Positions 29,041 through 40,119 of a DNA stretch of 64,000 bases are shown here, piece after piece. Source of the DNA: Toxorhynchites rutilus septentrionalis (taxonomy: Eukaryota; Arthropoda; Insecta; Diptera; Culicidae); the NCBI RefSeq assembly GCF_029784135.1, contig NC_073745.1:104054125-104118124 (forward strand). The letters are read 5' to 3'. Both the position numbers and the translations under genes were made by a program. The notes below the pieces were generated by a model. It saw only the letters and a program-made list of their open reading frames with translations. It was not told the DNA's origin and searched no databases. Position 1 is the first letter of the stretch. Each line of letters opens with the position of its first letter.

Positions 29041-31195
29041 GTAAAGTTTGCAACAAAGAACAAATATGTTATAGGTGTACTGAAAAACACAAAACATCTG
29101 AGTGCTCATCAACCGAATGGAAATCCATCAATTGTTGTAAAGTAAATAAAGAACAAAAATTGAATTTGGATGAAAATCCAGCTTACAGTACACAGTGTCC
29201 TGTGTATCGAAGACTATTGGAGAAGAAAAAAAGCAACATTTTTCAAACAACTAAATAGCAATTTAGGAAAAGTACACGTGAAAGTAAGTTACCAATAATC
29301 TATTTGAATATAGCTGGGCTTTCTACAAATTACGCTGAAATGCGATTACTTGTAGAAAACATGCGACCTCAAATGGTATTTCTTGCTGAAACTCACATAG
29401 TTTTTTTTTTTATTCCATTTATTTATTTTAGGCTCCTTAGTATTTTTAGCTGTAACAGAGCCGAATTTTAATCGTGTTCATGTCACATGGTTATTATCAT
29501 ATCTATAATTATAGCACATTACACAGTTGCCATTCGCCAGTATTCTTTCTATACCATTGCATATGGTACATTTTTACACAGTAGCCATTTAGGCGTAAGA
29601 GTATTCTTTCTGTTCTTCCATTATCCAGTTAGACCACCGGACAGCGGAGACAGTTGATATGATCATTGTTGAGTTCTTTATAGAACAGCAGCCCGATGTG
29701 TCTTGCAGAGCAGAGCAGTTGTATGGATGAATCGATCTTGTTTTGACCGTGGATCGATCTCCATCGCTGATGATTGTTGCGTGGACGTAGTTATTCTGTA
29801 ATAACACAAAGATGGTCAATGAGGGCCCTGAGTTTTGAACTCACGATCGATCGCTTACTAAGCGAACGCGCAACCAATGTGGCTACGGAGACCCCCGAAA
29901 ACTCACATAGTTAATGAAGATTAATTTAACCAGTACAACATACCGGGTTATAAAGTTGCTTTTTGCTTGTCCCACTCCAAACACACTGGAGGTGTTGCAA
30001 TTTATGCAAAAGAATCAGTTAAATTCAACATCCGGTTAAACGAATCTGTTGAAAATAATTGGTTCTTGGCTATTTCAGTTGAAAGAGGCATGCAGATGGG
30101 TAATTATGGAATTGTATACCATTCCCCTAGTTCCAGTGACCAGCGTTTTATTGAAATTTTGGAGAACTGGTGAGAAAATGTCGTTGATTGCAGTAAATTA
30201 AATGTAATTGCTGGCGATTTTAACATTGATTCGCTTAGTGTACGAAATTCGAATCAGTAGAAACAATTATCGCATCATTTTAACTTAAAACAAACGGTTA
30301 TCGAAGCTACTAGAATTTCTAAACATAGTAGAACTGTTATTGATCACGTCTTTTCACATTTTGCTACTGCTCATTCTTCGACAGAGGCCAAATTTAAAAT
30401 AACTGACCATGAGACAATTTTTGTTAACATTGAGAATGGACAGAAAGACTCTGATAGAAACAAAGTAAAGATCAAATGTTGGAAACAATATTCTCGAGAA
30501 GCCATGTCTCAACTTGTGTCGGCAAGCCTGGATTTTGAAGCAATAACTGGACATCTGAATGATAAAGTAGCTGTTCTAACTAATACTTTGAAAGAGTGTA
30601 CGAATAAATTAGTAATTGAAAAATATATTGAGTTAAGTAATTCGAACAGCTGGTACTCTTTGGATCTGCTGCGCTTCAAACGCAAAAGAGACAAAAAGTA
30701 CAGAAAGTTTGTAAGTACTAATTTAGAAAATGATTGGAATATGTACACTTTGGCGCGAAACATATATTCACAGGCCTTGAAAAAGACTAGATGTGAATAT
30801 ATACAGAGGAAAATCGATCGATCACTTTTGCTGATTTGAAAGATATTTGTTTTTCATTGAAAAAATCGGCTGGTACCGATAATGTCAACGCAAAAGTGAT
30901 TCAAGATTGTTTTCATGTCATTGGACACGATCTGCTCGACCTGATAAATGAATCTCTACGAACTGGGCACGTGCCAAAGGTTTGGAAGGAATCCCTTGTG
31001 ATTCCAATCTCCAAAGTTAATGGGACGGATAAAGCCGAAGAGTACCGCCCTATTAACATGTTGCACATATTAGAAAAACTGTTAGAACTTGTTGTGAAAG
31101 GTCAGCTGATACATTTTATAGATAACAACAATTTGCTAATGCCAGAACAGTCGGGATATCGAGAGGGACACTCTTGTGAAACCGCACTGAACCTG
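29041..31195 (+). pseudogene. non-LTR retrotransposon fragment (CCHC, endonuclease, start of RT)
   Basis: The fragment opens inside ORF1 with a zinc knuckle (CKVCNKEQICYRCTEKHKTSEC). ORF2 follows: YLNIAGLSTNYAEM, LAETHI, GGVAIYAKES, IAGDFNI and ITDHETIF mark an EEP endonuclease. SAGTDNVNAKVIQD, YRPINML and EQSGYREGHSCETAL mark the first RT blocks. A SINE splits the endonuclease at 29401-29898, a deletion removes sequence near 30825, and stop codons occur near 30170 and 30258. The fragment ends abruptly at about 31195 in subterminal repeats. I place it near the jockey/CR1 groups without certainty. Confidence 0.8.
29401..29898 (-). mobile_element. tRNA-derived SINE, copy 1
   Basis: The minus strand starts GGGGGTCTCCGTAGCCACAT and carries a tRNA-like head with a B-box-like GTGAGTTCAAAACTC. 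It ends in an oligo-A tail (T run on the + strand at 29401). Perfect 12-bp target duplications, AAACTCACATAG, flank it (29389-29400 and 29899-29910). It interrupts the endonuclease frame of the LINE fragment just after LAETHI. A second copy is at 50869-51238. It resembles the tRNA-related SINEs of Aedes (Feilai type), an assignment from memory. Confidence 0.85.
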
Positions 31196-31903
31196 AAAGT
31201 TTCAAAGCTTCGGTAGCTTCAAAATGATGCGTATCCCATCGATATGCGTTGATTTTTCACGAAGTTACAGCATATCAAGAACACCTCAAATTTCCGACTT
31301 CGCACTTTGTTCCTCTATTTTTTGTCCAGCGTAGACTAACAATATAGGAAGGGCCAAATATTTTTGACCATTTTTTTATAATTTTTTTTACTAGTCCTAC
31401 AAAAAGGTGATCTATGGAAGAGTTTGGAATGAAATGCTGGTTGATAAGGTTAATTGGATTTGCTGTTGAGTTGGTTAGCAAAAAATTGTGTTAGTCCAGA
31501 ATATTCTTGAAAAAAAAATGATTTTTCATTTCTTCCCGATATTGTTGCCCACTACACCTACACACACCAAGATAAAAATATGTACGTGAAATATTCTAGT
31601 ACCTGAGCTTCAAAATGATGCGTATCCCATCGATATTCGTTGACTTTTCACAAAGTTACAGCATGTCAAAAATCAGATAAAATTTCCGACTTGGCAATCT
31701 ATTCCTCTAATTTTTTTGTCGAATGTAGATAGATTTTTGGAAAACTAAGTATGCCGAGTTGCTTAATTAGGTAAGATCTTCACGCCCAGAAAGTTTCATT
31801 AGGTTCTGAGAGGGTCCTGCCAATCCCATAGACGAGTTGGCGCGAAATCCGTCATCTCTCATCCATCGATTTGACTATACACTCTCCCCTCTTTTCTCTG
31901 CAG

Positions 31904-32432
31904 GCGTTTCAATCTAATAGAACCCAAAGAAACCGAAGTTTTACGTGATCTGGAAATCGCGTTACGTTTAACTGAAGATCCAGTACCTTCGACCGGCAGC
32001 AACCAGCAGCAGCAGCAGCAGTCCAGTTCGGGTTCGGATAGCGCCTCGATGTCGGCGACGTCCGCTTCGACGGGTTCGACAGGAAGCACGGCGGGGACGA
32101 TGGTGGCAGGAGGATCCTGTGTGGAGAACAATAATAGCAGCAGTAGTGATAGTGGCGTCGCGATGATGATGCACTCGCTGATAGATGGCGATGCGACGGC
32201 GCAGCCAATCTGTAAACAACCGTTAGAGTCGGGCAATGTAAATAATAGTCATAATGCTACTAGTAGTAAAGAACAAATGATGCAAACGTGTGGTCCCGGC
32301 GGGCTGGGTGGGGGCGCGGGTGGTAGTGGCAGCAGTACCGGAAGTGTCGGCGTGATCGGTTGCGGTGTGGGCTACAGCACCAGCAGCAGCAACAGCACAC
32401 AGCAAACCTCCAACACCCAGACAACGGCATAG
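31904..32432 (+). CDS. Mob2: Mob2 MOB kinase activator, last coding exon
   Basis: After TTTCTCTGCAG the frame reads RFNLIEPKETEVLRDLEIAL, the end of the MOB2 fold, with phase matching 16836 (AG+G). A tail of about 140 residues follows. It is low in complexity, with a Gln run, many Ser/Thr and Gly stretches, and a threonine- and glutamine-rich end before TAG at 32430-32432. Such tails vary between dipterans and are probably disordered. The MOB core totals about 145 residues across the three exons seen, so an N-terminal exon of the fold lies upstream. The exon is intact, and the 15-kb intron before it must still be spliced. Confidence 0.95.
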
Positions 32433-33660
32433 TGGATACGTTGGACGGCTAGTGTTGGCGCCGGGGCCGGTACCATATTCCTGCTGGGCGGGGCTGCGTG
32501 TTGTGGAGCCTTGCAGCTTCAAACCAATCTCTGACCAAAATGTGATTTATCCCCTAACAAAGCAAAAGTAAGAAGAAAAACAAAACAAAAAAAATGTAAT
32601 GTGCAAACCAGCAGAATTCTGTTAAATCTTAAAGTTAAATCTAAAGAGCAACAACGGCTAAACAAAATGGAAGAACAAAGTTGTAAGAAATACAAAGAAA
32701 TCCCATTTTTATTTCAAAAAAAAAAAACAAACAAATAATAAGGAGAAACAACTTTCTAAACCCATAGTAAAATAAACCAACACACAACAAAACCCACACA
32801 CACACACACCTCCACACACAGAGTCACCCAACAAAAGCTGTTGGCTGGAAAAAGAAATGCTAGAAACCAATTAAGAATTAAACAAAGCAAACAAAACAAA
32901 ACTAGTTAATGTAAAAGCACTGCAAAACAAACGAACACAAAGAGAGCAAGTATAAAACAAACCGAGAAAGAAGATGTCGTAGCAAAAGCAAACAGAAAAA
33001 CTCCTCTAATAACTCTTCTAGTAAGTTGATATAATTTATGTTGTGTTTATGTTAGGGAAAGTTCGAAGGCGAAAGCGCGCACGCAATGTGAGAAAGATAA
33101 GAGTCCTCTCTTCAAGCTTGAAAAAGTGGCAGAATTTCTAAACAGCAACAGTTTCAGTCGCGAAGTGTGGTAAATGAGCGCTGGAAGGATGAACCGAGCG
33201 AGCACACAACAGCATATTGTGTTGGTAGAATCAAATTCAGCCTCGCAGCTAGGATGTGGGTCGCTCCGGGTCCGCTTCCTGCGCCTCGTTCGAAACGTGA
33301 TGCATAAAATTGAGAGCGCTGAATCGTGATGTAGTTGAAATTTGGCAATTTAGAAAAGGTACAGCGCGAACATCGTCGGGGCAGTGGCCCCCCGAGAGGA
33401 GGGAGGGCTGCTCCCGTTTGTGTGTATAATGTAGTAATAATAGGCGCACGTCTCCAAGAAACGTGAGTGAAATACAGCAGATAAAAACACAAAAAACTAT
33501 GATTTTGTTATTATTTCTATGTTTTTTTTTTCTCAACTGTGATTTGGTGGTTATGTTATGTTTCACTAAAATTCTAAACACCTGTGTTGATTTGAGTTTG
33601 GGAACTGTTAATAGAAACATGCTAGGGCGGATCTCCTTTTTCATTAGTGGATTAGTTTTG
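32433..33660 (+). other. Mob2: probable Mob2 3' UTR
   Basis: The DNA after the stop is A/C-rich with AAACAAAA and CACACACA runs, typical of dipteran 3' UTRs. AATAAA-like signals occur near 32770 (AAAATAAACC). The true polyadenylation site cannot be read from sequence alone. The antisense open frames here are not supported. Confidence 0.45.
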
Positions 33661-34118
33661 CAATAACAAGTGTCTTCGCATCTTCGGATAGTTTAAAGTA
33701 ATTATATTACTAATTCGCTTTGATTTGATATTTCGATCATCTAAATCGGTCTAGTAGCTCAAAAGTTATGATTTTTTTTTAAATTGCATTTTGGGTGTTC
33801 GGAATTTGAGACAAATGTAATCAAACATATTTTGAGTTTTTCACCATGAATATGGATTTTTAAATTAATTTTATAGTAGCCAAATGAAAGAAGAGGCTCT
33901 ATTGTATCCAAAAACCACATTAATTTCGCGAAAAAGTACCATTTTGAGTAATAAGACACTGTTTAATGGCCAAACAAGCTTAAGTGTTCGGAATTTGAGA
34001 CAAAACGGTAGACACCGTTCAACGAATGCAAAAAGAAATTGGGAACAATGATTTGCTAGCTACAGTGTTCAAAATTCATACTTCAATATCGCGACCGTAT
34101 TCAGCAAAACCTGTAATG

Positions 34119-34173
34119 ATTGATTCTTTATTTTTAAGAGGCTTTAAACTTTTCAGTTCATTCTCCTCTAATT
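34119..34173 (-). mobile_element. 55-bp retroposed tail with target-site duplication
   Basis: The insert consists only of the shared tail (GAGAATGAACTGAAAAGTTT on the minus strand) and an A-rich end. It is flanked by a perfect 14-bp duplication, CAAAACCTGTAATG, at 34105-34118 and 34174-34187. This is the cleanest proof in the window that the tail motif is mobilised by target-primed reverse transcription. Confidence 0.85.
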
Positions 34174-34286
34174 CAAAACCTGTAATGTATTGGTTTTCCC
34201 GGAAATACTTCATTTGTGGCTAACGATTCGAAATGCTTAGCGGTTAAAAAGATTTGAAAAGTATTCATATTCTATAAAGAGTATAC

Positions 34287-34550
34287 AGTCAGTCGCTAAA
34301 TTGAGCTACTTGACAATACTATATTTATTGCAAAATATTTTTAATACATTCTATTCATGCATATTAATTACTCACACACTTGACTAGCTATGCGCGCAAA
34401 AAAATTCCGCGAAAAAAATCTCAATTGTTGGTATTGCGAAATTGAGCGTATAATTTAAATGTCTCCAAACCACAACTTTGTAGGTAAGATCATTGCAATT
34501 TAGCATACCTTTTTTCTTCGATGTATAATGTCAACAGTCAACCACTGCTT
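34287..34550 (+). mobile_element. Tc1-like element end, truncated
   Basis: The segment starts TACAGTCAGTCGCTAAATTG, like a Tc1-type inverted-repeat end next to TA. It shares GACTAGCTATGCGCGCAAAA, ATTCCGCG and TAAGATCATTGCAATTTAG with 54475-54670, which lies just before a Tc1 transposase relic. No coding part is present here. Confidence 0.55.
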
Positions 34551-34831
34551 GGGCTAAGTGGTGCGGACTCAATCCACTTCATTCTCAAGCAAATTCATGC
34601 ATGTTTTCAAGCGATTTCTTGCAATAAATTCTCAGACCACCAGAGATGCCAGATTTACAAATATGTTTGTAAATTTACAGACATATCTGTAAAACATTCA
34701 TCACATCTATTCATCACATCAAAAATATTTGACTCACCATATGACATTTTTCCATAGTTTTAATACAGAAAAGTTATTATATTTAGTATACATCAATACA
34801 CATGACGATAGACCAGCGATACTCAACCTGC

Positions 34832-35035
34832 CATTCTTTGTGTGGACACCGACTGGACAACATCGTTGCTGGACGGGCTGGACGGCGAGGGATCGAGTGC
34901 CTTTCTCAAGGCAAGAGGGCGGAGGTGGTAGCGCTGGAGTAGAATAGAGTAGAGTTTTCAAAGGGCCTTTCTCAAGGCTAGAGACGAATGAACTGCAAAA
35001 GTTTAAAGTCTCTATAATTCAAGACCTTCCTTCCT
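34832..35035 (+). mobile_element. about 204-bp SINE-like element, copy 1
   Basis: The element begins CATTCTTTGTGTGGACACCG and ends with the shared tail CGAATGAACTGCAAAAGTTT plus a CCTT repeat. A 9-bp duplication, TCAACCTGC, flanks it (34823-34831 and 35036-35044). It matches copy 2 at 43776 with one visible difference. No clear tRNA-type A box is found; GGGATCGAGTGCC resembles a B box only weakly. It could instead be an internally deleted LINE. Confidence 0.8.
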
Positions 35036-35689
35036 TCAACCTGCGGCCCGGCAGTCCTTCTTGTTGGCCCATCTGGTGTGTGTGATGTTTGGAACTCATA
35101 CACATAAGTACTTTTGTCTTGACATCATTGCAGACGAAAAAGAGGATACGGTTATTCACAATTAATGAACAATTGCATTCTCTGCAGGTAAGGAAAAATC
35201 TTGAACGAAAATTGTCTCTGATAATTATTTTCTGTTCTGGATAAGATTGTTTTGCTGAAATGCAAGGAGATTTATTGAAAAATAGTTAAGTTAGGGTCAG
35301 GACTATGTCTTCTAAGTATTTAAACAACATCGAATAAAAATTTTCATTCTATTTTCAACAACTTACATTTGCTTTCGGGTCTGCTTATGACGAAATATGG
35401 GTTACTGTTCGATATTGTTACGACAGACATGGTCGTGTGGTGGTCTAAAACTTGTATAGCCTTGCATGGCGGATGGAAAATATACACTGCATTTTTTTAA
35501 AAATAAAAACGACAAAACCGCAAGCCTTGGTGGATGTCCAATATATCAACGGAGAAATACTGTGTTTTATAAAAATTAACAACGCGTATGTTTGTGTATG
35601 TATGTGTATGTATGTATGTGTAGATCGTTGAAACATTTAAACACACTTACAGCACATAAGTTATTAAGTGGTCCGAAAAATCATTTTTT

Positions 35690-36600
35690 TCCACATTTTC
35701 CAAAAAATGACAAATGAAAATTAATAACTTTTGAATCACTGAATCGATTTAGATGATCGACATATAAAATTGACCTAGCCTTTTATAAAAAAATATTTAA
35801 CTTGCGAAAAACATAATTATATTTTAGGAGTTATTGAATGTAGTCGTTTTTTATTTTTTTATGACTTTGGACTAGAGGGCGCTATATATTTTTATATTTT
35901 TTCTTGAAAGCTGAGGATTTTTTACACAACATATCTCGATATCAGGGTTGCTATTTTTTCGTTTTTTAGATATGATTTTTAAAAAAAATCATTTTTCCCC
36001 ATTTGTCCAAAAATAACTTTCTGCGAAAAATCATAACATTTGAACTACTGAACCGATTTAGATGATCGATATATTAAATTGAAGCCAATAAGCAAAATTC
36101 ACACTTGCGGGAAGATTGGATTCTAGTAGCATAGGTCTAGTTTAGTCACATATGAATATTGATCGAAGACTTAAAACATGTTAAATTTACAAAATTCTAA
36201 CTTAAAAACGATAATTATAGCATCTCTGATATCGAGATATGTTAAGTAAATAATCCTCAGCTTTCCATAAAAAATATAGCGCTCCTATCTTTAACCGAGA
36301 AAACTATGAAAAACTAACTCAATCCATAATTACAAAAACAAAATTCAATTTTTTCGCAAAAGTAATATTTTTTCAAAGAAAAATAACTCGTAAGCTTCCA
36401 ATAGGTCCAAGGTCCAATAGTTCGAAAGTTATGACTTTTTGTAGTGGGAAAAATGGGGAAAAATTGTTTTTCGAACCATCGATTAGTTTTGCAAAATATT
36501 TCAAAAACGAAAAAAATTGCATCTCTGATATCGAGATATTTTATGCAAAAATTCTCAGCTTTCAATCCATATTACAAAGTTTCCACTCACATTGAATACC
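35690..36600. repeat. inverted and direct repeats around CTGATATCGAGATAT
   Basis: Three copies of a module carry AGCTGAGGATT or its complement, the phrase ATATCTCGATATCAG, and ACTGAA(T/C)CGATTTAGATGATCG. They lie near 35745-35955, 36055-36300 and 36505-36570, in mixed orientation. This looks like a decayed foldback MITE. No gene is present. Confidence 0.55.
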
Positions 36601-36749
36601 AGTTTGATACGAAGAAGTTAATTTTTAGTAATGATTTTTTATTTGAAAAGTGCTTATTCTGCCTGAAAACTCATTATTATCCTCGACACTTCACTAACTC
36701 GTAAAACGTAGTTCAATGGCGTGCCGTTTATTTCGTTCCCACCGTGAAG

Positions 36750-37053
36750 TGTATTCGAGAATCAGACCCATAATAATGTATGGGTCAATGGCTGCCTCAA
36801 CACTGGTGTACATGACCTTACAAATGGATAGTTTGATGATTTCTGTATGAATAAAACGTAGTTTTCATTCTGAAACATATTTGTTTTTTGTTTGCGCCCG
36901 ATTTTTAGTTCTGTTTTGTTCTTGTTTTTTAAGGGACTTGAAACTCGAGATCATTCGTCCCTACCTTATTTTTAGTCCTTTATCGCGTTATCCGCAATTT
37001 TTGTTATCCGCGGTAGTCCTGCCAGACTATTCCGCAGATAATCGGAGTTCTAC
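36750..37053 (-). mobile_element. pogo/Tigger-type MITE, copy facing left
   Basis: The right end reads TAGTAGAACTCCGATTATCT on the minus strand and the interior matches the inverse of 37056-37383. A 58-bp retroposed tail at 36910-36967 interrupts it. The left end is not clear, so the start is approximate. Confidence 0.55.
36910..36967 (-). mobile_element. 58-bp retroposed tail with target-site duplication
   Basis: A diverged copy of the tail motif (GACGAATGATCTCGAGTTTC on the minus strand) with an A-rich end is flanked by a 9-bp duplication, ATTTTTAGT, at 36901-36909 and 36968-36976. It inserted in a MITE whose undisturbed sequence is visible in the neighbouring copy. Confidence 0.6.
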
Positions 37054-37055
37054 TA

Positions 37056-37383
37056 CAGTAGAACCCCGATTATCCGCGGAATAGTCGGGTTAGCTCCCCG
37101 CGAATCACGAAAATCACGAATAACGTAATAAAAGGCTAAAAATAAGGTGCAAACACAAAAAAAAATATATTTATGCATGAAAACTATGTTTCATCAATAC
37201 AGAAATCATTAAACTATCCATCTGTAAGGTCGTTTACACCGGTAATCAGATAATGTGAAAGACATGACCAAAACAAAAGAACAAAACCCTACCATTCACT
37301 GGCAAATTCCGAGAAGTTCTATAAAATCCCAAATGAACTCGCTTTCGCTGATAATCCGCTGGCAGATAATTTAGGTTCTACTG
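37056..37383 (+). mobile_element. pogo/Tigger-type MITE, 328 bp
   Basis: The ends are CAGTAGAACCCCGATTATCC and the near-inverse ending GGTTCTACTG, with TA on both sides (37054-37055 and 37384-37385). TA targets and CAGTAGAACC ends are typical of pogo/Tigger/jerky-type elements. There is no coding capacity. Related copies are at 36750-37053, 50362-50608 and 52410-52490. Confidence 0.8.
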
Positions 37384-37785
37384 TATATCATGATTTTTCG
37401 ATTTTTGGTTTGCTTCTTGCATATCTCCAGGGAATTATTTTGTTTTGGTTTGCGTCCCTGATATTTCCCTTTAGGAAACGCTTCAGAAACGCTTAACCAT
37501 AGGGTCAATGATGTTGGTTTGTGGAAAAGCCCCAAATATGTTTGAAGAATTTCATCGTTAAACTGTTTGATAATGTTTTTGTGGCCGTTTGGTTTGGTTG
37601 TAAGATATTGATTGTTCGCTCCACCAGTGTTTACCGCGTGATGATGATAGAAAGATGGTAAACAGTCGTTGGATGGTGCGTATCAGATAAAAGATACAGA
37701 AGTGGTGATGAAAACCACCCTTTGTGACCCTTGGCGAGATGCCTCGTATGTTATGTATGGATGAAATAAAGAAAAAAAAACTCAC

Positions 37786-38608
37786 CAATGCACAATGGTC
37801 CAGGAGATGCATTTCAGTGGAAATTAGCATTTAGAGCTCGACAGTTATTCTCTAGACAAAAACTGTCTTCGACAAAGTTGTTACATACGATAGAGCGCTC
37901 ATTTTTATGTTATCAAAAACAGGGTGACCAAAATTTTCGATCGATTTAGCGCTTTGACCATAGGGATTTTCGCATTCATTTTAATATTTCAAATTCTACA
38001 TCAAAACTGTCTTAGTTTACCTTTTAGAGCTCATCAATTCCAACATTTTGCGATGCAGAACTTGTCAATATCTTAATCCTACTTAAAGTTATTGATGTCT
38101 TTTACCCAAAAACTCATGATTTTAATTTTAATTTACTCAAACACAAAAAACAACATAGTGTTGGAAATAACACATCATGTATATGCTCTTTCTAATGTCG
38201 TCAATAAACTTTCTTTGTGTTTGCCCCAGAAACAATGACAAACAATTGAAGAGAGCGTATTTTTTGGGAAGAAATGTCAATAACTTTGAGTGAAGTTGAG
38301 ATATTGACAAGTTCTACAAGTTAGAACAAAAAACAGTTTTTTTCATGGTGACCCTAACAAAATCGAAAAGCGCCATATCGGTTATTTCAAGAGATAGGAA
38401 AAAACTTTGTTCCACAAAGATGTTTCAAATAATTGGGACTACAACATTGTCGAACAATGTTTACCTCTATCTATAAAGATAAGAAAGTTATATTTTTTAT
38501 TTCTTCGACAATTTTGGTCGAAGACATTTTTTTTTTGTCTAGAGAATAACTTTCGAGCTCTAAATGTTAATTTCCACTTAAATACATCTCCTGGACCATT
38601 GTGCAATG
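37786..38608. mobile_element. foldback MITE of about 823 bp
   Basis: The left end reads CAATGCACAATGGTCCAGGA and the right end is its reverse complement. The arms extend more than 100 bases (AAATTAGCATTTAGAGCTCG, CTCTAGACAAAA) and inner parts are also loosely inverted. No open frame is coding. Confidence 0.8.
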
Positions 38609-39174
38609 TAATAAAAGATAATTACCAATACCGTACACAATTATCAATTTTTCTCATCAGTAAAAGCATGTTACTTTAATATAGAGAAAACATATTTGAA
38701 ATGAGGAAGGTAATTTTCTTTTACAACTTTTACTTTCTGAGTGTTTATTCAACCCAATGCGAATTTTAATTGGACTAACTGAATCTAATACTATATGTAG
38801 AGCATATGGGAAATCACTTTTTGTAATATTTCTCCACTTTTCCAAATTTTCTCGCCGTATAAACTTTACTTGGATGAAAATAAACACAACAAAACAGACA
38901 GCTTAAACCAAACGACCCGTTCTCGAGCGGGAACACGATCTGGTTTTTATTTATGAAAATAGAAATAAATTGTTTCATAGATCAAGTCATTTTTAACACA
39001 ACTGCTACCATATACAATTTTACACTTACACTTGTGCACAATACACGATCGGTCATGGATATTAAATTTTACGAAACAACCAACATTAAAGTTCCAAATT
39101 TAAATTTTATTTGCTAGAATTAATCGTGTCACTTACCTTACTTGCAATATGAAAATGCCCCCGACTTACATATA

Positions 39175-39330
39175 TTTACAATGCCGATTTCCCCTGGGCA
39201 CCTTGGTTTTGATGTCTCTGTTAGGGAACACATCTCGGTAGAAACAAAAGTTTCCCCTACTTTCATGTATTCGCAATGTTGATTTCCCCCAGGCAACTTG
39301 GTTTTGATGTCTCTGTTAGGGCCCCGCCGC
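39175..39330 (+). repeat. two direct repeats, about 117 bp apart
   Basis: GATTTCCCC(T/C)(G/A)GGCA followed by CTTGGTTTTGATGTCTCTGT occurs twice with a spacing near 117 bases. It is a short tandem duplication in non-coding DNA. Confidence 0.6.
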
Positions 39331-39344
39331 TTGTGTCGTCAATT

Positions 39345-39420
39345 TCGACCAATCAGAAATGGGTATTTCCGTTAGGATAAGGGTTGAGATTTTCCAATTG
39401 TTCGATAGTTATTTTCATGA
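39345..39420 (+). repeat. dispersed CGACCAATCAGAA repeat, copy 1
   Basis: The segment CGACCAATCAGAA, then GGTTGAGATTTTCCAATTGT and TCGATAGTTATTTTCAT, recurs near 41617-41690 and 43667-43745 in the same orientation. This suggests one short interspersed family. Confidence 0.55.
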
Positions 39421-40119
39421 CATATATTATTTTCTTCAATATAAAAAAATTGTTATGGAGTGCCGAAATCGATAAACGCGAAAAATTTATCAATCCATCA
39501 TGAAATGACTGAGACAAAATAATCAAACATTCTTAGGAATTCAACGAAATAATATTCAGATAATGAAGTGACGTTTTAAAGGATATTGTGATTTTTGAAA
39601 GTTTTATCATTAAATTTGTCACATTCCAGATCGAATTTCTGTTTGACAATTATCATAACCTCCATGGTTTCAATATTGAGTTGTGATTTTACCGTTGTTC
39701 ACGGCAGCAAAAATGTTTTTAACAGGTGCAGTATTATCAGTTAGACACAAAATATTGAGAAATTCCACGCCACGCACATTTTGTTGCTTATGCGTTATGA
39801 AATGTAAATTGAAATGGTTAAAAAACAGGAAGTGGGTTATATCTATGGTATAACCGCAAGGGTGACGTAGGACTATCGTTGATTTAGAGATCATTTGTTT
39901 GAAGTTGAATTTGAATTCATTCTGAATGAATGAATATTTGGGGGACTTCGAAAACGAGAGCGTTATGTTGGAGGCACAAGGTTTTATGCATCCAATATTG
40001 GATACGGAAATATCCTACTGATGGGGAAGAATAATCTTCAGAAGCTATCCTGTTAATTGCGATTGATTGAAAAATCACAAAACCAAATGTATTTGGTCAC
40101 AGTGTTACATGGATAGAAA

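Larger units (their letters stand above)
16861..31855. mobile_element. inverted-repeat DNA transposon filling Mob2 intron 2
   Basis: The first about 120 bases (16861-16980) are the inverted counterpart of about 31735-31855, at roughly 85-90% identity by eye. Both contain CGCGCCAACTCG and ACTTTCTGGGCGTGAAGA. Further inverted and direct copies of subterminal sequence lie at about 16985-17360, 27690-28110, 31209-31440 and 31612-31730. A transposase gene, in pieces, lies between them. Later insertions (histone cassette, I-like LINE, second LINE fragment, SINE) make up most of the length. Several related elements may be nested, so the outer limits describe the repeat pair and not proven element ends. 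Confidence 0.65.

Noticed and set aside
16861..31855. A 15-kb element with terminal inverted repeats suggested a Maverick/Polinton
   Set aside because: No protein-primed polymerase, integrase, ATPase, protease or capsid gene is visible. The length comes from nested insertions.
31859..32236. Minus-strand frames opposite the last Mob2 exon
   Set aside because: They are shadows of the low-complexity Gln/Ser/Gly tail; the + strand frame matches Mob2.
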